Below are positions 1 through 13,307 of a stretch of DNA of 64,000 nt, piece by piece. Positions within the stretch are counted from its first letter, which is position 1, and each line of letters starts with the position of its first letter. The DNA comes from Ecdyonurus torrentis (lineage: Eukaryota; Arthropoda; Insecta; Ephemeroptera; Heptageniidae). The stretch is from NCBI GenBank assembly GCA_949318235.1, contig OX439132.1, positions 42,018,331-42,082,330 of the forward strand, given 5' to 3'. The translations under genes were made by a program, and so were the position numbers. The notes beneath the pieces were generated by a model. The model was not told where the DNA came from. It made no database searches and worked only from the letters and a program-made list of their open reading frames with translations.

Positions 1-2119
<2,119 letters not shown>

Positions 2120-5100
2120 GTGGAGACAGCGCAATCAGAATGGAGTGCCATTTTGAGAAATCACAAGAAAAACTCGATTCCAATGCAAATAATGGAGAAC
2201 GATGCATTGCCATCACAACATATCGAACCAAGAACTTCTGACTTGGAGAGACGTGTAAGACGCGTGGAGAAGAAGTTAAAAACCGTGATGTGGTCTCACG
2301 CGACCTCAGCAACTCGTGCTGCGGAACACGCGGAACTCCTAGAACGTGTTTCATCATTGGAGAACGCTAGCCGAGCTGCAGCTCGTGCAATGTTTAATGT
2401 GACAAGTGAGATCGCTACACTGGAGCGCGTGCAGCAAAGTACAACACAACTTATGGAATCTGTAACTGCTCTTGAAACACGTCTAGATAATGGAATCCCG
2501 GAGCTACAACGTGAGGTCTCGCGACTCGAGTTTGAGTTGGCTCAGACCACTTCGTCAGTGCAACTTGCCAAAGACTCTCAGGTATGTTTGTTTTTATATT
2601 TATATTCATTTATTCATATTGAGATTTTCAAGGCTTCCATAAAGCTTGAATTTTCAATAATATAGTTTTAATCTTTCCAAACAAAACAATAACGGTTATA
2701 TTAAAGTTTTTATTATTTGTGTTTTAGGATCAACAAAATAGCGTGATGAAAGCTTTGGCTGAGAATGTTTCTCGCTTAGAAGGCAGTTGGGACGCGGATC
2801 GAGCTTTTATTTCTGCGCTTCAACACGAAAGAGCAACGTCAACTGAAAGTCCAGTGGTAAGTTACAAAAACGACAGCTGCTATTCGCATGTCTTATACAT
2901 CTTATAATTATATTCTAGTTTTATTGTTATTTAGTAATTATTATTTTATTTCTCTCCTATAGTTTAAACTTATATGTATGTTATATCTTTTTTTTTTTTT
3001 TTTTTTTTTTTTTTTCATAGAACAAAAAAGAAATCAAGGCCGAAGTCCAATTAGCGACAGTTTAGTTTTTGCGCTCGAAGCAAAAAAAAGATATAATATA
3101 TTTCAATGATTTTAAGACATGTATTTTCCTATGCGGCCTTGCTTTGCTGCGTACTCCTCTACGTGCACGTGTTGTAATTTTTAGTTTTAATATTCGCAAT
3201 TGCGTTAACCTTGCAAATTAAAAAAAAAAATCTCATTACAACATTTTTAAGATTAAATATTGTTCGTACGTAATAATAGTTATTTATAATGAGCTATTAT
3301 AATTTTGTATAAAATTTACTTAAATTTTATTCCATTTTTTCCATGCCCAATTACCAAATTGTAACTTTATATAAGTTTATATATGTATATAATAAGAAAA
3401 AAATATAACAAACATTTCTATAGTAAGCAAAGGATAGAGAGTAAAAAATTGAACATAGAAAGTGCATACCTCGCATTTATTGATTACAATGACTGATGCA
3501 GCTACTATGTGCTGAGCTCTAAAGTGTTCCAATTGATCTGTTTTTATTAGGACTCAGACGAGGGTGATTTTGATGAAGCTGATGATGATATTGAGGTTCA
3601 ACCTGCAAAAAAACATCCTGATGTTGCAGTGTCACGTTTGGTACGTGATTTGGGTCGTTTAGATCAAGAATATCGTCACCTCGTCCACACTTTACCTCGA
3701 GGTAAGTTATTACAAAATAATAACATTAAAAATTTATTCATATACTTTTAAACAAATTATTTTCCAAACGATTTTATTATTATTTTTTTTTTTATTACAT
3801 TGTTAAAAATAAGCATTGACAGAAGCAAAATGGCATTTGACTTGAAGTAAAATAAATAAGCACTTTAAATTTTAGAAGAAAAAATATATATTTCTACAGC
3901 ATGTCTATATAACCACGTAACATTTATGCAATGTTAATACAGTTACCAGATAGCAACAGCTGAGCCTTCAATTACTTATGCATGATTGAATCTTATAGAA
4001 CCCTTTTTTTTTATCATCCCGAATTTATGGTTAATCAATACTATTATAAAAAGGGAAATATAAAAATGTAAAAAAAGCACTTTTCCAAATCACTAAACTA
4101 CGCAGACGATGTATAAATGTTACGGCGGTGACTTATTGATGAAGTCTATAAATTTGAATGCTTTTTATATTATTATTATAGTATATAACAATGAATATTT
4201 AAGTAGTCTGTATGCCAAGTATTGAATTTTTTTTTTCAATATTTTTAGATTATAATATAATAAAAAATAGAAGTTTACATTGTAATTTCCTTTAGGCTAA
4301 AGATTATTTTCGCGAGATTACATAACTGGTTCTGGCATGATAGAAAAAGAGAGCAAGTTTTATATTTTCTATTAGAGGGAACACATACAAAAAAAAGTGT
4401 TATGTTATTTTGGGAGCAATGAGCTGATAATTTTACTTAATGGTATACACACTCTTTTAATATATAATGCCGCTAAAAATATTTCATTAATTTAAAAAAT
4501 ATTTTTGTTGTTATTATTATTTAAAGTGTCTATAGAAAATGATCATCTCACAGGAATAATGCGTGATGCTTTTTATTTTGTTGCTCACTAATAATAAAGC
4601 ATAAATTAAATTAACAACGATCCAACGTTCCCATCGTTGAATTCAGATGAGATGAATTAAAAGATTAGATTTAAACTATGATATGATTGCTATGTATATA
4701 TGTTTATTTTAACTTGCATAAAAGAAGTTAAGATAAAAAATATATATAACCATAGTAAATAAATTTTTATTAAATTTTGTATGCTCTAATTACCCCTACT
4801 GTATGAGAACATGCAAGAGAAACCCCTGAAATCCCAAAGCTAAATTGTTGTGACTTTATTTTTTTCAGATTGCGAGGAAGTGTCTGAACCTAGTGGTCAA
4901 TACGCTGTGGCGCCTCCCTTGGCGCCCGAAGAACGCGGAGTTAGTGACGTAGCTGACACCCCTTTGATCACGTGGTGCGATCAGCAAACTGGAGCCGGTG
5001 GCTGGACTGTGGTACAAAGACGTAGCGATGGATCTCAACAATTTAACCGTCGTTGGGCAGAGTACGAGGCTGGCTTCGGTACACCAGCTGGTGAGTTGAT

Positions 5101-5382
5101 TTTCCCCCCTTTTTTTTTGTCTCTATCTCACAATAACGATACAAAAACACGTCAAGTGCACCCATACAACGTCAATCTTGCACAGATTCATGTTACCTTA
5201 CCACACGCTCACGTGCGCTAATTAATGACGAAAAAGTATGTAGCTGGTTATTTGAGAAGCATTATCAATGTTTACAGCGGGCTATACTTATACATGCCAA
5301 ATTATTTTTAGCACTTTCCCATGAGAATTTTTATTCTTCCCATTTTTGCGATAAAATGTATAATTTACAAATATATATATAA

Positions 5383-5414
<32 letters not shown>

Positions 5415-5891
5415 AATACTGACTTAAGTTATAATATGTTTTGTTGTTTTGTTTCAGGTGAATTTTGGCTTGGAAACTCCGCATTACGTCGTCTAACTGC
5501 TGACAACTGTTCCTCTCTCCGTATCGACTTACACGATATTTACGGACAATCGTGGTTTGCCGAATACACTGAATTCAGCGTGGGTCCCGCAAGTGACGGT
5601 TATCGTCTCTGGGTATCTGGTTATCAGGGCAATGCAAGTGATGCATTTGAATACCAGAACATGATGCAATTTAGTACAGTAGACTCCGATAGAGATATCA
5701 GTAACACTCACTGCGCGGCTAATTATGAGGGTGGTTGGTGGTTTTCACACTGCCAGCATGTCAACTTAAACGGTCGTTATAATCTTGGTTTAACATGGTT
5801 TGATTCTACAAGAAATGAATGGATAGCCGTTGCTTGGTCAGAAATGAAAGTTAGACGAAGAGCTGGTTGTGTTGCTGGTGATAAGCGATAA
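2120..5891 (+). CDS. sca: scabrous-like secreted fibrinogen-related protein (5'-partial, five exons)
   Basis: Exons are 2120-2581, 2728-2856, 3551-3701, 4869-5090 and 5458-5891. All junctions are GT-AG and in frame, giving 465 residues to a TAA stop. Residues about 25-200 are heptad-rich coiled coil with N-glycosylation motifs (NAS, NVT, NVS). An acidic linker (DSDEGDFDEADDD) follows. Residues about 249-458 are a complete fibrinogen-related domain: SGQYAV start, GGWTVVQRR, EFWLG, the calcium-site-like DSDRD, HCAANYEGGWW and NLNGRYN, with the expected cysteine pairs. A coiled coil plus C-terminal fibrinogen domain is the architecture of Drosophila Scabrous, a secreted glycoprotein that modulates Notch in spacing photoreceptors and bristles. 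The signal peptide is missing because the first exon lies upstream. A different tenascin/angiopoietin-like FReD protein is the alternative; the long coiled coil and acidic linker favour Scabrous. Confidence 0.82.
3021..3065 (+). other. candidate alternative terminal exon of scabrous-like gene
   Basis: A run of about 29 T followed by CATAG makes a very strong 3' splice site at 3020. Joined in phase 0 to the donor at 2856, it reads 14 codons (starting NKKEIKAEV) and then TAG. Use of this exon would give a coiled-coil-only protein without the fibrinogen domain. No good splice donor follows. No AATAAA is obvious within about 150 bp, so it may only be a decoy site. Confidence 0.3.
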
Positions 5892-5948
5892 TACGGAACA
5901 ACTTTTTTGTTTTAGATAAAAAATAATAATTTATATTATAACTATCAA

Positions 5949-6022
5949 AATAAACTAGTCAGAATATAATTCCTCCTTATACGCTCTACGTATTTAAATA
6001 ATAATAATAATATAGAAATAAA
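5949..6022 (+). terminator. polyadenylation signals of the scabrous-like gene
   Basis: Two AATAAA hexamers at 5949-5954 and 6017-6022 lie 58 and 126 bp after the stop codon, the expected position for 3' end formation. Confidence 0.6.
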
Positions 6023-6271
6023 GCAATAATTAGTTATTGTAGAATAATATTTGTGTAGAGCTATAATTTTGTCACCTCGTAGATTTGGCTGGTTGATGTT
6101 TTTCACTCACACACCTCAGTACGCTATATTTTTATATTTATAACCTCACAGTAATTCAGCCTTGATATGTACTATGTTAATAGTCTCTCTGTTTTTTCAT
6201 CCAGTGCGATCTCGTGGCTTAAAGAATTTTATAGTAAGAAAAAAACATACAAAATTTCAATTACGATACAC

Positions 6272-6522
6272 AGAAAAAAAAAGTAATTCCAAGTAAATAA
6301 TTCTTGTAAATGGCAAAAGGTACATAATTAACCTAAAACAGGTATTGATATACTAGAAAAATACCTAATCTAGGTGAAATGTCACCTATAATCAAGGTAA
6401 TTTATATCTTTATTGTAGTATGTTTTACCTGCATTGTAGTATCAATAAAACCAGGCTAATATTTAGCTATTGCAATTTAAAGAATTTATTTACCTGTCAT
6501 TACAAGTAATTGTTCTCCGTAT
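6272..6522. repeat. degenerate foldback (inverted-repeat) element, about 250 bp
   Basis: The left arm (6272 onward, with CAAGTAAATAATTCTT) matches the reverse complement of the right arm ending near 6522 (CAGGTAAATAAATTCTT read on the minus strand) over about 80 bp with scattered mismatches. Both arms contain related blocks ending in TATTGATA. This looks like an old miniature inverted-repeat element. Ends are approximate and no target duplication was resolved. Confidence 0.5.
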
Positions 6523-9500
6523 ATTCATTCCAATATCGCGTTAAAATTTAGCCCTAATGATGACTGGTAAATTATATATAACTCACATCGCACTGAAATT
6601 TATACAAGTTTTGAATACCACGTATATATTTACTGTAATTAATAATACAAAGAGCTTATCACCAAATACATTTTACCAGCCTTTTTAATTGATAATAATT
6701 ACCATATTCAAACAAGTCATTTATAATAATGCACATTTTTAGAGATAAATAAATGTTTAAAAAAAATGTTAATGTTTATAATTTATGTATTAGGAAAATA
6801 AGTATAATAATTTCTCTTCAATGTTTATTTATTTGACTGATTAAAATGTACATTTTTTTTTTAATTTTTATGATTTTGTGACTGAGTGTATAGATTTTGT
6901 AAATAGTTAAACTTTGATGTTTTATCATTTTGTAATAATATTATATTATAAATATGAAAAATATAAAGAAAATAATTAAAATAAATTTATTTCTCGTATT
7001 ATTTTTCACTGTATAACCTTGGCTTACAGAACTGCAATAAAAAATATGTATGTGATAATAATAGGTAATTTGCACAATCTAGAAAAAGAAAAGAAAAAAA
7101 TTTAAAAATGAAACCCTTTTCTTTGTTTAGAGTTATAACTTGTAATTATTTCCTTAAAAGTATAAAGGGGTAGATTTTAATCATACTCGTGGGATAAAAA
7201 TTAAGTTTTTAATTTGCATCTTGATTTCTGAATGCGTTATAACTTATAAGCATCTATATAAAATATTTTTCAATTTTTATTATACATTTTTATCATTAAT
7301 TTTGTAGCATATATACCACTCCAATAATTTAAATTAATAGTATAATAATAATTCATTAGTAATCATTATAATCATTTTAAAAAAGGAATAACATTAATTT
7401 ACTTTCTTAAATAATTTTTAATAATTAATCGATAGAATAGATATATAATACACTATTTAAAAATAAATAATTTAAGGTTCTGACATTTTCCACATTACAG
7501 TTTTATTATTATTATTAAGTTTATAAGAGACTCACTCAAAAGAATCCTCAAATTTCTAAGAAACACGAGCTTGTTACTTAACGATAGTATGAAATACCGA
7601 AGCCAAACTATATTTATCACGATTATTTTTTGCTCTACTTTTATCTTTGAATTCTAAAAAACAATAAAATACAATAAAGTAATAATTTGTGCAGTTTCTA
7701 GAACATAAGCATATGTATTACAATGCAGAAGGCTTGGATTTGGATGGTTGAACACCGCAGAGCACACATGTTAATTTCCCGCATGACGCAATTTATTATT
7801 TGACATACGGCGGGGCTTGCATATACTTTCTTTTATATAAGTACAGGATAGCCAGCCGGATGAAACCAAGTAAATATATATAAGGGCTGCTATCATATTT
7901 TTTAAAAAGGGATAACTATTCAACGTGTTTTCGTGAGTCATGTAGAATAATAAATAAAAATGTTTTGCTTCAATGCGGAATATTATAAAGTATACAGAGT
8001 GTACTTAAACTAAACACGCGATTAAATAGATAATTTTAGCTAAAATCGATTCATGTGGTTGTATGTTTTCATTTTTTTCTGTGTGACATACATATAGAAT
8101 AATAAAAACTTAGTAAGTATAGTTACTGAGTCTATACAATTATACATTGTATACTTTTCTTTAAATTTTAATGAATAAACTATATAATTATATGGATTGT
8201 GGTGTATATATTATGATAATAATGCTCATTTTTTTCTGAAGCAAAGGTATGAAAATCATTATCTATTATACAAGCCTTACGCCTATTTAAAATTGCATTA
8301 AATTCGTAATTAACTTATTCAGAAGGGGAAAAAATCATATCAGAGAGCTATTATATAATTAACTTATAAATTAAAGCTTAAAACATTTTATTTTTGTAGT
8401 TAGTTTTTCATACAGTATATTCAAGGTATAAACCTTGTATATATTAATATTAAAGTATTTTTTTTGATAATATATATAATTTTTAGAGGCCACGAACGAC
8501 CCTATAACAACTTGATCCTCGCGTTCTGGCAAATATCTTTTGAACATAGTTTTGAATACATATTGAAATTTTTTTTTTAAATGATAAAAAATATTATAAC
8601 CCATTTATTGCATTATAAAAGAAACCACGCGTTCTGTGAGCTCTGTGATGCTTTTTTTTCTCCTTGTCTTGCACCAATTTTAATTCAGATTGTATGCAAA
8701 TCGTCACTAGGACACCCTGTATTATCAGTCCACTACGGCAAGTGCAGACATATTAAAAGGGAGATGTCCCTCTATAATATGCAACAGGCCATCTGGCATG
8801 CTCCCATGAGTATTCAAGTGCAACGAAGCAACGCGAACATCGTGCCGCAACAATCAACAATTGATGTTACGTACTCGACATCACTCATGTATGACGCTTG
8901 ATTATACCACCTTAGCTTCGTTATTGTTTATTCATAACATCCATTTAACCTTTGGAAATTAAATTGTATACGTGATACTCTATGATATAATGTGTAATGT
9001 TGTATTTTGATCTCTTCAATCTCTATATATCTCCTATACAAATAAAAGATGAGTGTTCATATGACATACTAATGAATCCTGTTATATCATTATTGCTAAC
9101 TATCAATTTTAAAATTTTTAATTATATAAAAAAAAAATGATGCAGGGTGTGAAAAAAAAAGAAAGAGATAGAGAATGCTGGAGAAAAAGGACCCACCACC
9201 ATAACATGGCAAATTAAGTTGTATAATATAACATTTAAAGTTTATTAATTAAATTAGCTCGTGCCGAGATTTTTGTTACTCTAGTCAAAATATCCATGTC
9301 GCGAATGCGGGTTACTGACATAACAAACATAATTAAATGGCACAATATTATATATGGCTTTACAAAAATACCGTGAGATTTTTCGCCCGCATCTATTAGG
9401 CTTCTATATAAGCACCAATTCTCAACACTTAATAAAATTGTAATTTAACACCCTATTAATAAACATGATCTTTATGAGATTTTTTAAATATAAATTTGTG

Positions 9501-10084
9501 TTAATTCGTGTATGTTTTTATTTTTTGTGTGTCCCGATAAATTTTTTAATTAGTTTTCAAATTCTCACTTTGAGCTAGTGTACTTTTTTTTTGTATTAGT
9601 GTACGCACTCAAGGTACTCCTTGTACGCACTTACTTGTTAGATGCAAAACTAGGAGCATCGAAAAGCGAAACAAACAAAATTAGAATGTATGAGCCAATA
9701 CAAAATAAAATTATTTCATATATTAAGTAATAAATAATTAATTTAGCAACATAAAAGAATCTCTAATCAATGTATTATGTATAAATTATATAAAAAAAAA
9801 ATGAATCAATATTAACAAAATTCAAAAAATTACGCTGCAGAGACATCAACATAATCATTACAAAAAAAAAAAAAAAAAAAATCGTATTCTATTTTTTTTT
9901 TTAAGTTACAAAAAGTTTGAATTCGTATTCAACGTTTAAGTATATAAGGATAATTTAATTGCGTAATAGTATGTTTTAGTTTTGAAGGTACAAAATTGAG
10001 TTTATTTTTGTTTTAACGGACACCGATTTCTTATTTATATTTCTTATTTGAAGTAAAAGCAAAGCAGTATAATAAGAAATGAGA

Positions 10085-10300
10085 AGATGATAGTAGACTT
10101 GTCAGCCGGCACCTGCCGTCTGATATAAGGAGCGGCGCAGTCTCCGGGTCTGGGGGCGAAGGGAGAAGGGGGCACTGAAATTTGCACCTGCCACCTCTCC
10201 TCTCTCTCAACCAGCCGCAGCCTCCGCCCAACAACATACCTGTGGACCGCGCGCCTGCTTGATCCTCTGCTTCTAATAACGAACCAACGACCAGCCACGT
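10085..10300. promoter_or_regulatory. GC-rich island with E-boxes, possible regulatory element or minus-strand 5' exon
   Basis: This block is sharply richer in G+C than its flanks. It contains two CACCTG E-boxes in the context GCACCTGCC (near 10110 and 10185). On the minus strand a good splice donor, CCACAG/GTATGT, reads at about 10237, so it could be a first exon of an unseen minus-strand transcript. No downstream exon was found, so an enhancer or promoter is equally likely. Confidence 0.35.
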
Positions 10301-12104
10301 GGATGTAAATTATAAAAGTTCAAACTCATCACGATAATTTCTTATTATTTTTTTTATTGTTTTCATTTTTATTTCTTACACTATTTATTCTACTTTTTTA
10401 TTAAATTGTTTTTTTGACCTCTATAAGATCTTCTGTTATTCTCTCGTTCGTCCTTATATATCGTTAATACAAAGAAAAAAAGTTAATTCTCTCGGTTACT
10501 GGAGGTCTTTATAAATGATTAATTAATGATGAACAATTCATAAAAAGATAAAAATTGTACCAATAATGTGATTTACTAAAAAGCAAAAAAATTAGATTAG
10601 GTGTATTTTCATATTTTATATATAATATAGAAGTTAAGAAGTTCGTCGTTCCTGAAAATTACTTTATTCCAAAATAATAATAATAAAACTCATATACTCA
10701 CGCATACAGGATTGTAAAAGTGAAACATTAAAATTTAAGTACATATTATGTAAGATTAAGATGATGCTTTTAGATTGTAATCATAGTTTAAAATTAACTA
10801 TTTATATACAGTATATATATTATATATCACTTTAATTATTAAAGCTTTAATAGTCACAGATTTTTATGAGGATGAACTCATGGATTTTATTCAATAGTAT
10901 TATTTTGTATTTCTTTGATATTCAAAAAATGTATTTATTATTAAAATTTTATTAATAAACATAACTAACATAAGTGATAAGTTATGTATTTAAATAACTC
11001 CAAAAGCATATAATATAGAACATTAATCCTTATAAATTAAAATATACTATATTCCACGCTTATGAAAATGTTGCATAAAGTGCATACCGATATTAATATA
11101 ATAAAAATATGTATTCAATTCTTAAAAATAAAACATATATAATAGTAAAAACCAGTGAATATAATGTATAAAGGTTAATATCAAATCCTGTTTTGGATTT
11201 TGAAAACTGTCAATGTTGGTGGAAAATGGCAGAGATAACTCTGAATTATTTATTAGTATTGATTTATTACTAATTATAATTGACATTTTATATATTATGA
11301 CGCACTCTGAATCAAAATTAAAGTATAAAGCTGTACTGTACAGCTTAGACCAATAAATTAAAAGTACACAGTTAATAAATAATAATACCTTTTTTGAATA
11401 TTTTGACGTCAATAATATTAAATATAATAATAATAATTCAAAAAGGAACTTTTTTTTCTTATTAATTTTTTGTATGATCATGCGGCTTATATCCCCCGTC
11501 AATTTCTTTGTTACGCAAAGCCAAAATTTTTTTCTTTGTTTGCTATAATATAGGCCTTACCTTAATTCTATTAGTCTATTATACATAATATAATAATTTA
11601 TAATATTTAATAGTTACGTATGTATCGCAATTTTAATTGAAATTATGTTCTTATTATGTTGTGCATTTGTTTTATATATATACTGTACAGTATTTTATAA
11701 TATTTTTATCATAATTATTTTTTAGTTTATCATTATATATTTTTAATATTTTCAGTGCTTTATTAAACTTATTTACAGTATAAGGTTTAAATGTATGTAA
11801 AAACAAAATACTTGAACTATTATTGTATTATTTAAAAAGGGGGGGGGGGGGGAACTTCCGTATATACTATATTTTGACTGGAATAAAAATCATCTTCATT
11901 TTATAATTTGAAAAATAATATATTTCCGTATATGGTCTAAAAAATAATTCACCGTTGATATGAAATGACTATAAAATATAGCAATTATAAGCAGCTGCCT
12001 TTATTTCTCCATAATATCTCTATAACAGTCGTGTTTTCTGATATACTATATTGTCCTTGATGATTTAAGCTTGAATTATACGAAGAAAAATAAAAGGTAT
12101 GAGG

Positions 12105-12410
12105 TAAGGTGAGGTGCCATGCGCCAAACTGGTGTGTGGTGTAAAACATACGTAATTACGCAAGTGCATGAGCAAAGAGAGGCGTGTGGCAGCTGTCTCT
12201 TCTCTCATTTGTTGCTCATTGTTATGAGAAGCTGCGGAGGTGCCGGAGGTGCACAATGGATTTGTATTTTGCCCCAATGTGTGCCGCCTCCGCGCCTCTA
12301 CATCGCCGGCCGCGCCAGATGTAGGCGGGCGGCGGCGATCGCGATTCAGTTGTGGGGAGGTTGGGAGGGAGGTTTTATAGTGGCAGCTGGCGACCGACAG
12401 AATACTCCTC
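12105..12410. promoter_or_regulatory. GC-rich island with two proneural-type E-boxes
   Basis: An island of elevated G+C in AT-rich DNA with clustered CpG (GCCGGCCGCG, GGCGGCGGCGATCGCG). It contains GCAGCTGT at 12189-12196 and GCAGCTGG at 12383-12390, both exact matches to the proneural bHLH consensus GCAGSTGK. Scabrous is a known proneural target in Drosophila and this island lies 6.2 kb downstream of the gene, so an enhancer role is a reasonable inference. The overlapping open frames on both strands look like GC-driven shadows. Confidence 0.35.
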
Positions 12411-13307
12411 ATTTAACTCACCCCACTTTCTTCTACTACTACGTGTTTTTTATTATAATTATATTTTTTCCTAAACTGGATTATTTTTATTTTTTTAGGT
12501 AACTCCATATAGTATAATATACATAATGTTAAAAAAAAAAAAAAAAAAAAATTATCAACTTACGAATTTTTCATATACATACCTAAGCTATAATTAATTT
12601 CTTTCATCATGAAAAGATGAAAATTTAGGGTTATATTTTTAAAGATCAAGTTTTTATATATTTTGCATACTTTTTTCCTGCATCAATATTTACTATAAAT
12701 TTACTTCCTACTTCCTATGTTTCAATACGTGCAATTATTTTAACAATATTTACGAGAGCTATTTAAATAGCTTATTCGTTAATTAACTTTACATGATAAA
12801 ATGGAATGATATTATGCCGTTCAACCGCATCTGCTCTGCGCGATCCATATTGATTTATTCATATTGATAAATCCATTTATAGGTGATCCGATCCCTCTGA
12901 GTGCCCATCCACGAGAGAGAGAGAGAGAGAGAGATGAAGAGAGAGACCTACTAGTATAAATTAAGCGTATTAACATTAACATAGGTTTTTCTTTACAAAT
13001 ATAGGATTTTTGTATCAAGAAACGTTTGTTGAAGCCTAACCAGTTTAAATTATAATTTATCTTTGATCAAATAATTGTAATTTTGTGTTAATTTAAAGTG
13101 CGTATTGTGATGGCCTTGCAGTGATCAAGATTAAAAACTTTCAAAACTTTTCCCACTAAGAAAAAAAAATCAACATCCATGAATCAGCCATCTATGAATC
13201 AATAGTGGTACTATAAAAAATTAAATTTTTATAGTGGCGTTACCTCGTGGACAAACTTTGTACCACAAATGTAAACAATAACAAAACTTTATAGTGGTGC
13301 AAGAGAA

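Larger units (their letters stand above)
6023..13307. other. gene-free interval between the scabrous-like and TMEM186-like genes
   Basis: AT-rich DNA without supportable exons. The 106-codon frame at 8581-8901 lacks splice context and recognisable domains. Besides the foldback element at 6272-6522, the notable parts are GC-rich islands at about 10085-10300 and 12105-12410, a poly(G) tract near 11839 and a short GA repeat near 12914-12934. The gene after this interval reads rightward. Confidence 0.6.

Noticed and set aside
8581..8901. 106-codon open frame on the + strand
   Set aside because: No recognisable domain, no splice or promoter context, and no sign of coding constraint; most likely chance.
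10031..10298. Arg-rich minus-strand frames
   Set aside because: Composition is driven by the GC-rich island; no domain and no continuation found.
12065..12502. Overlapping frames of 115 and 127 codons on opposite strands
   Set aside because: Both are open because of GC content in a short island; neither has a recognisable domain.
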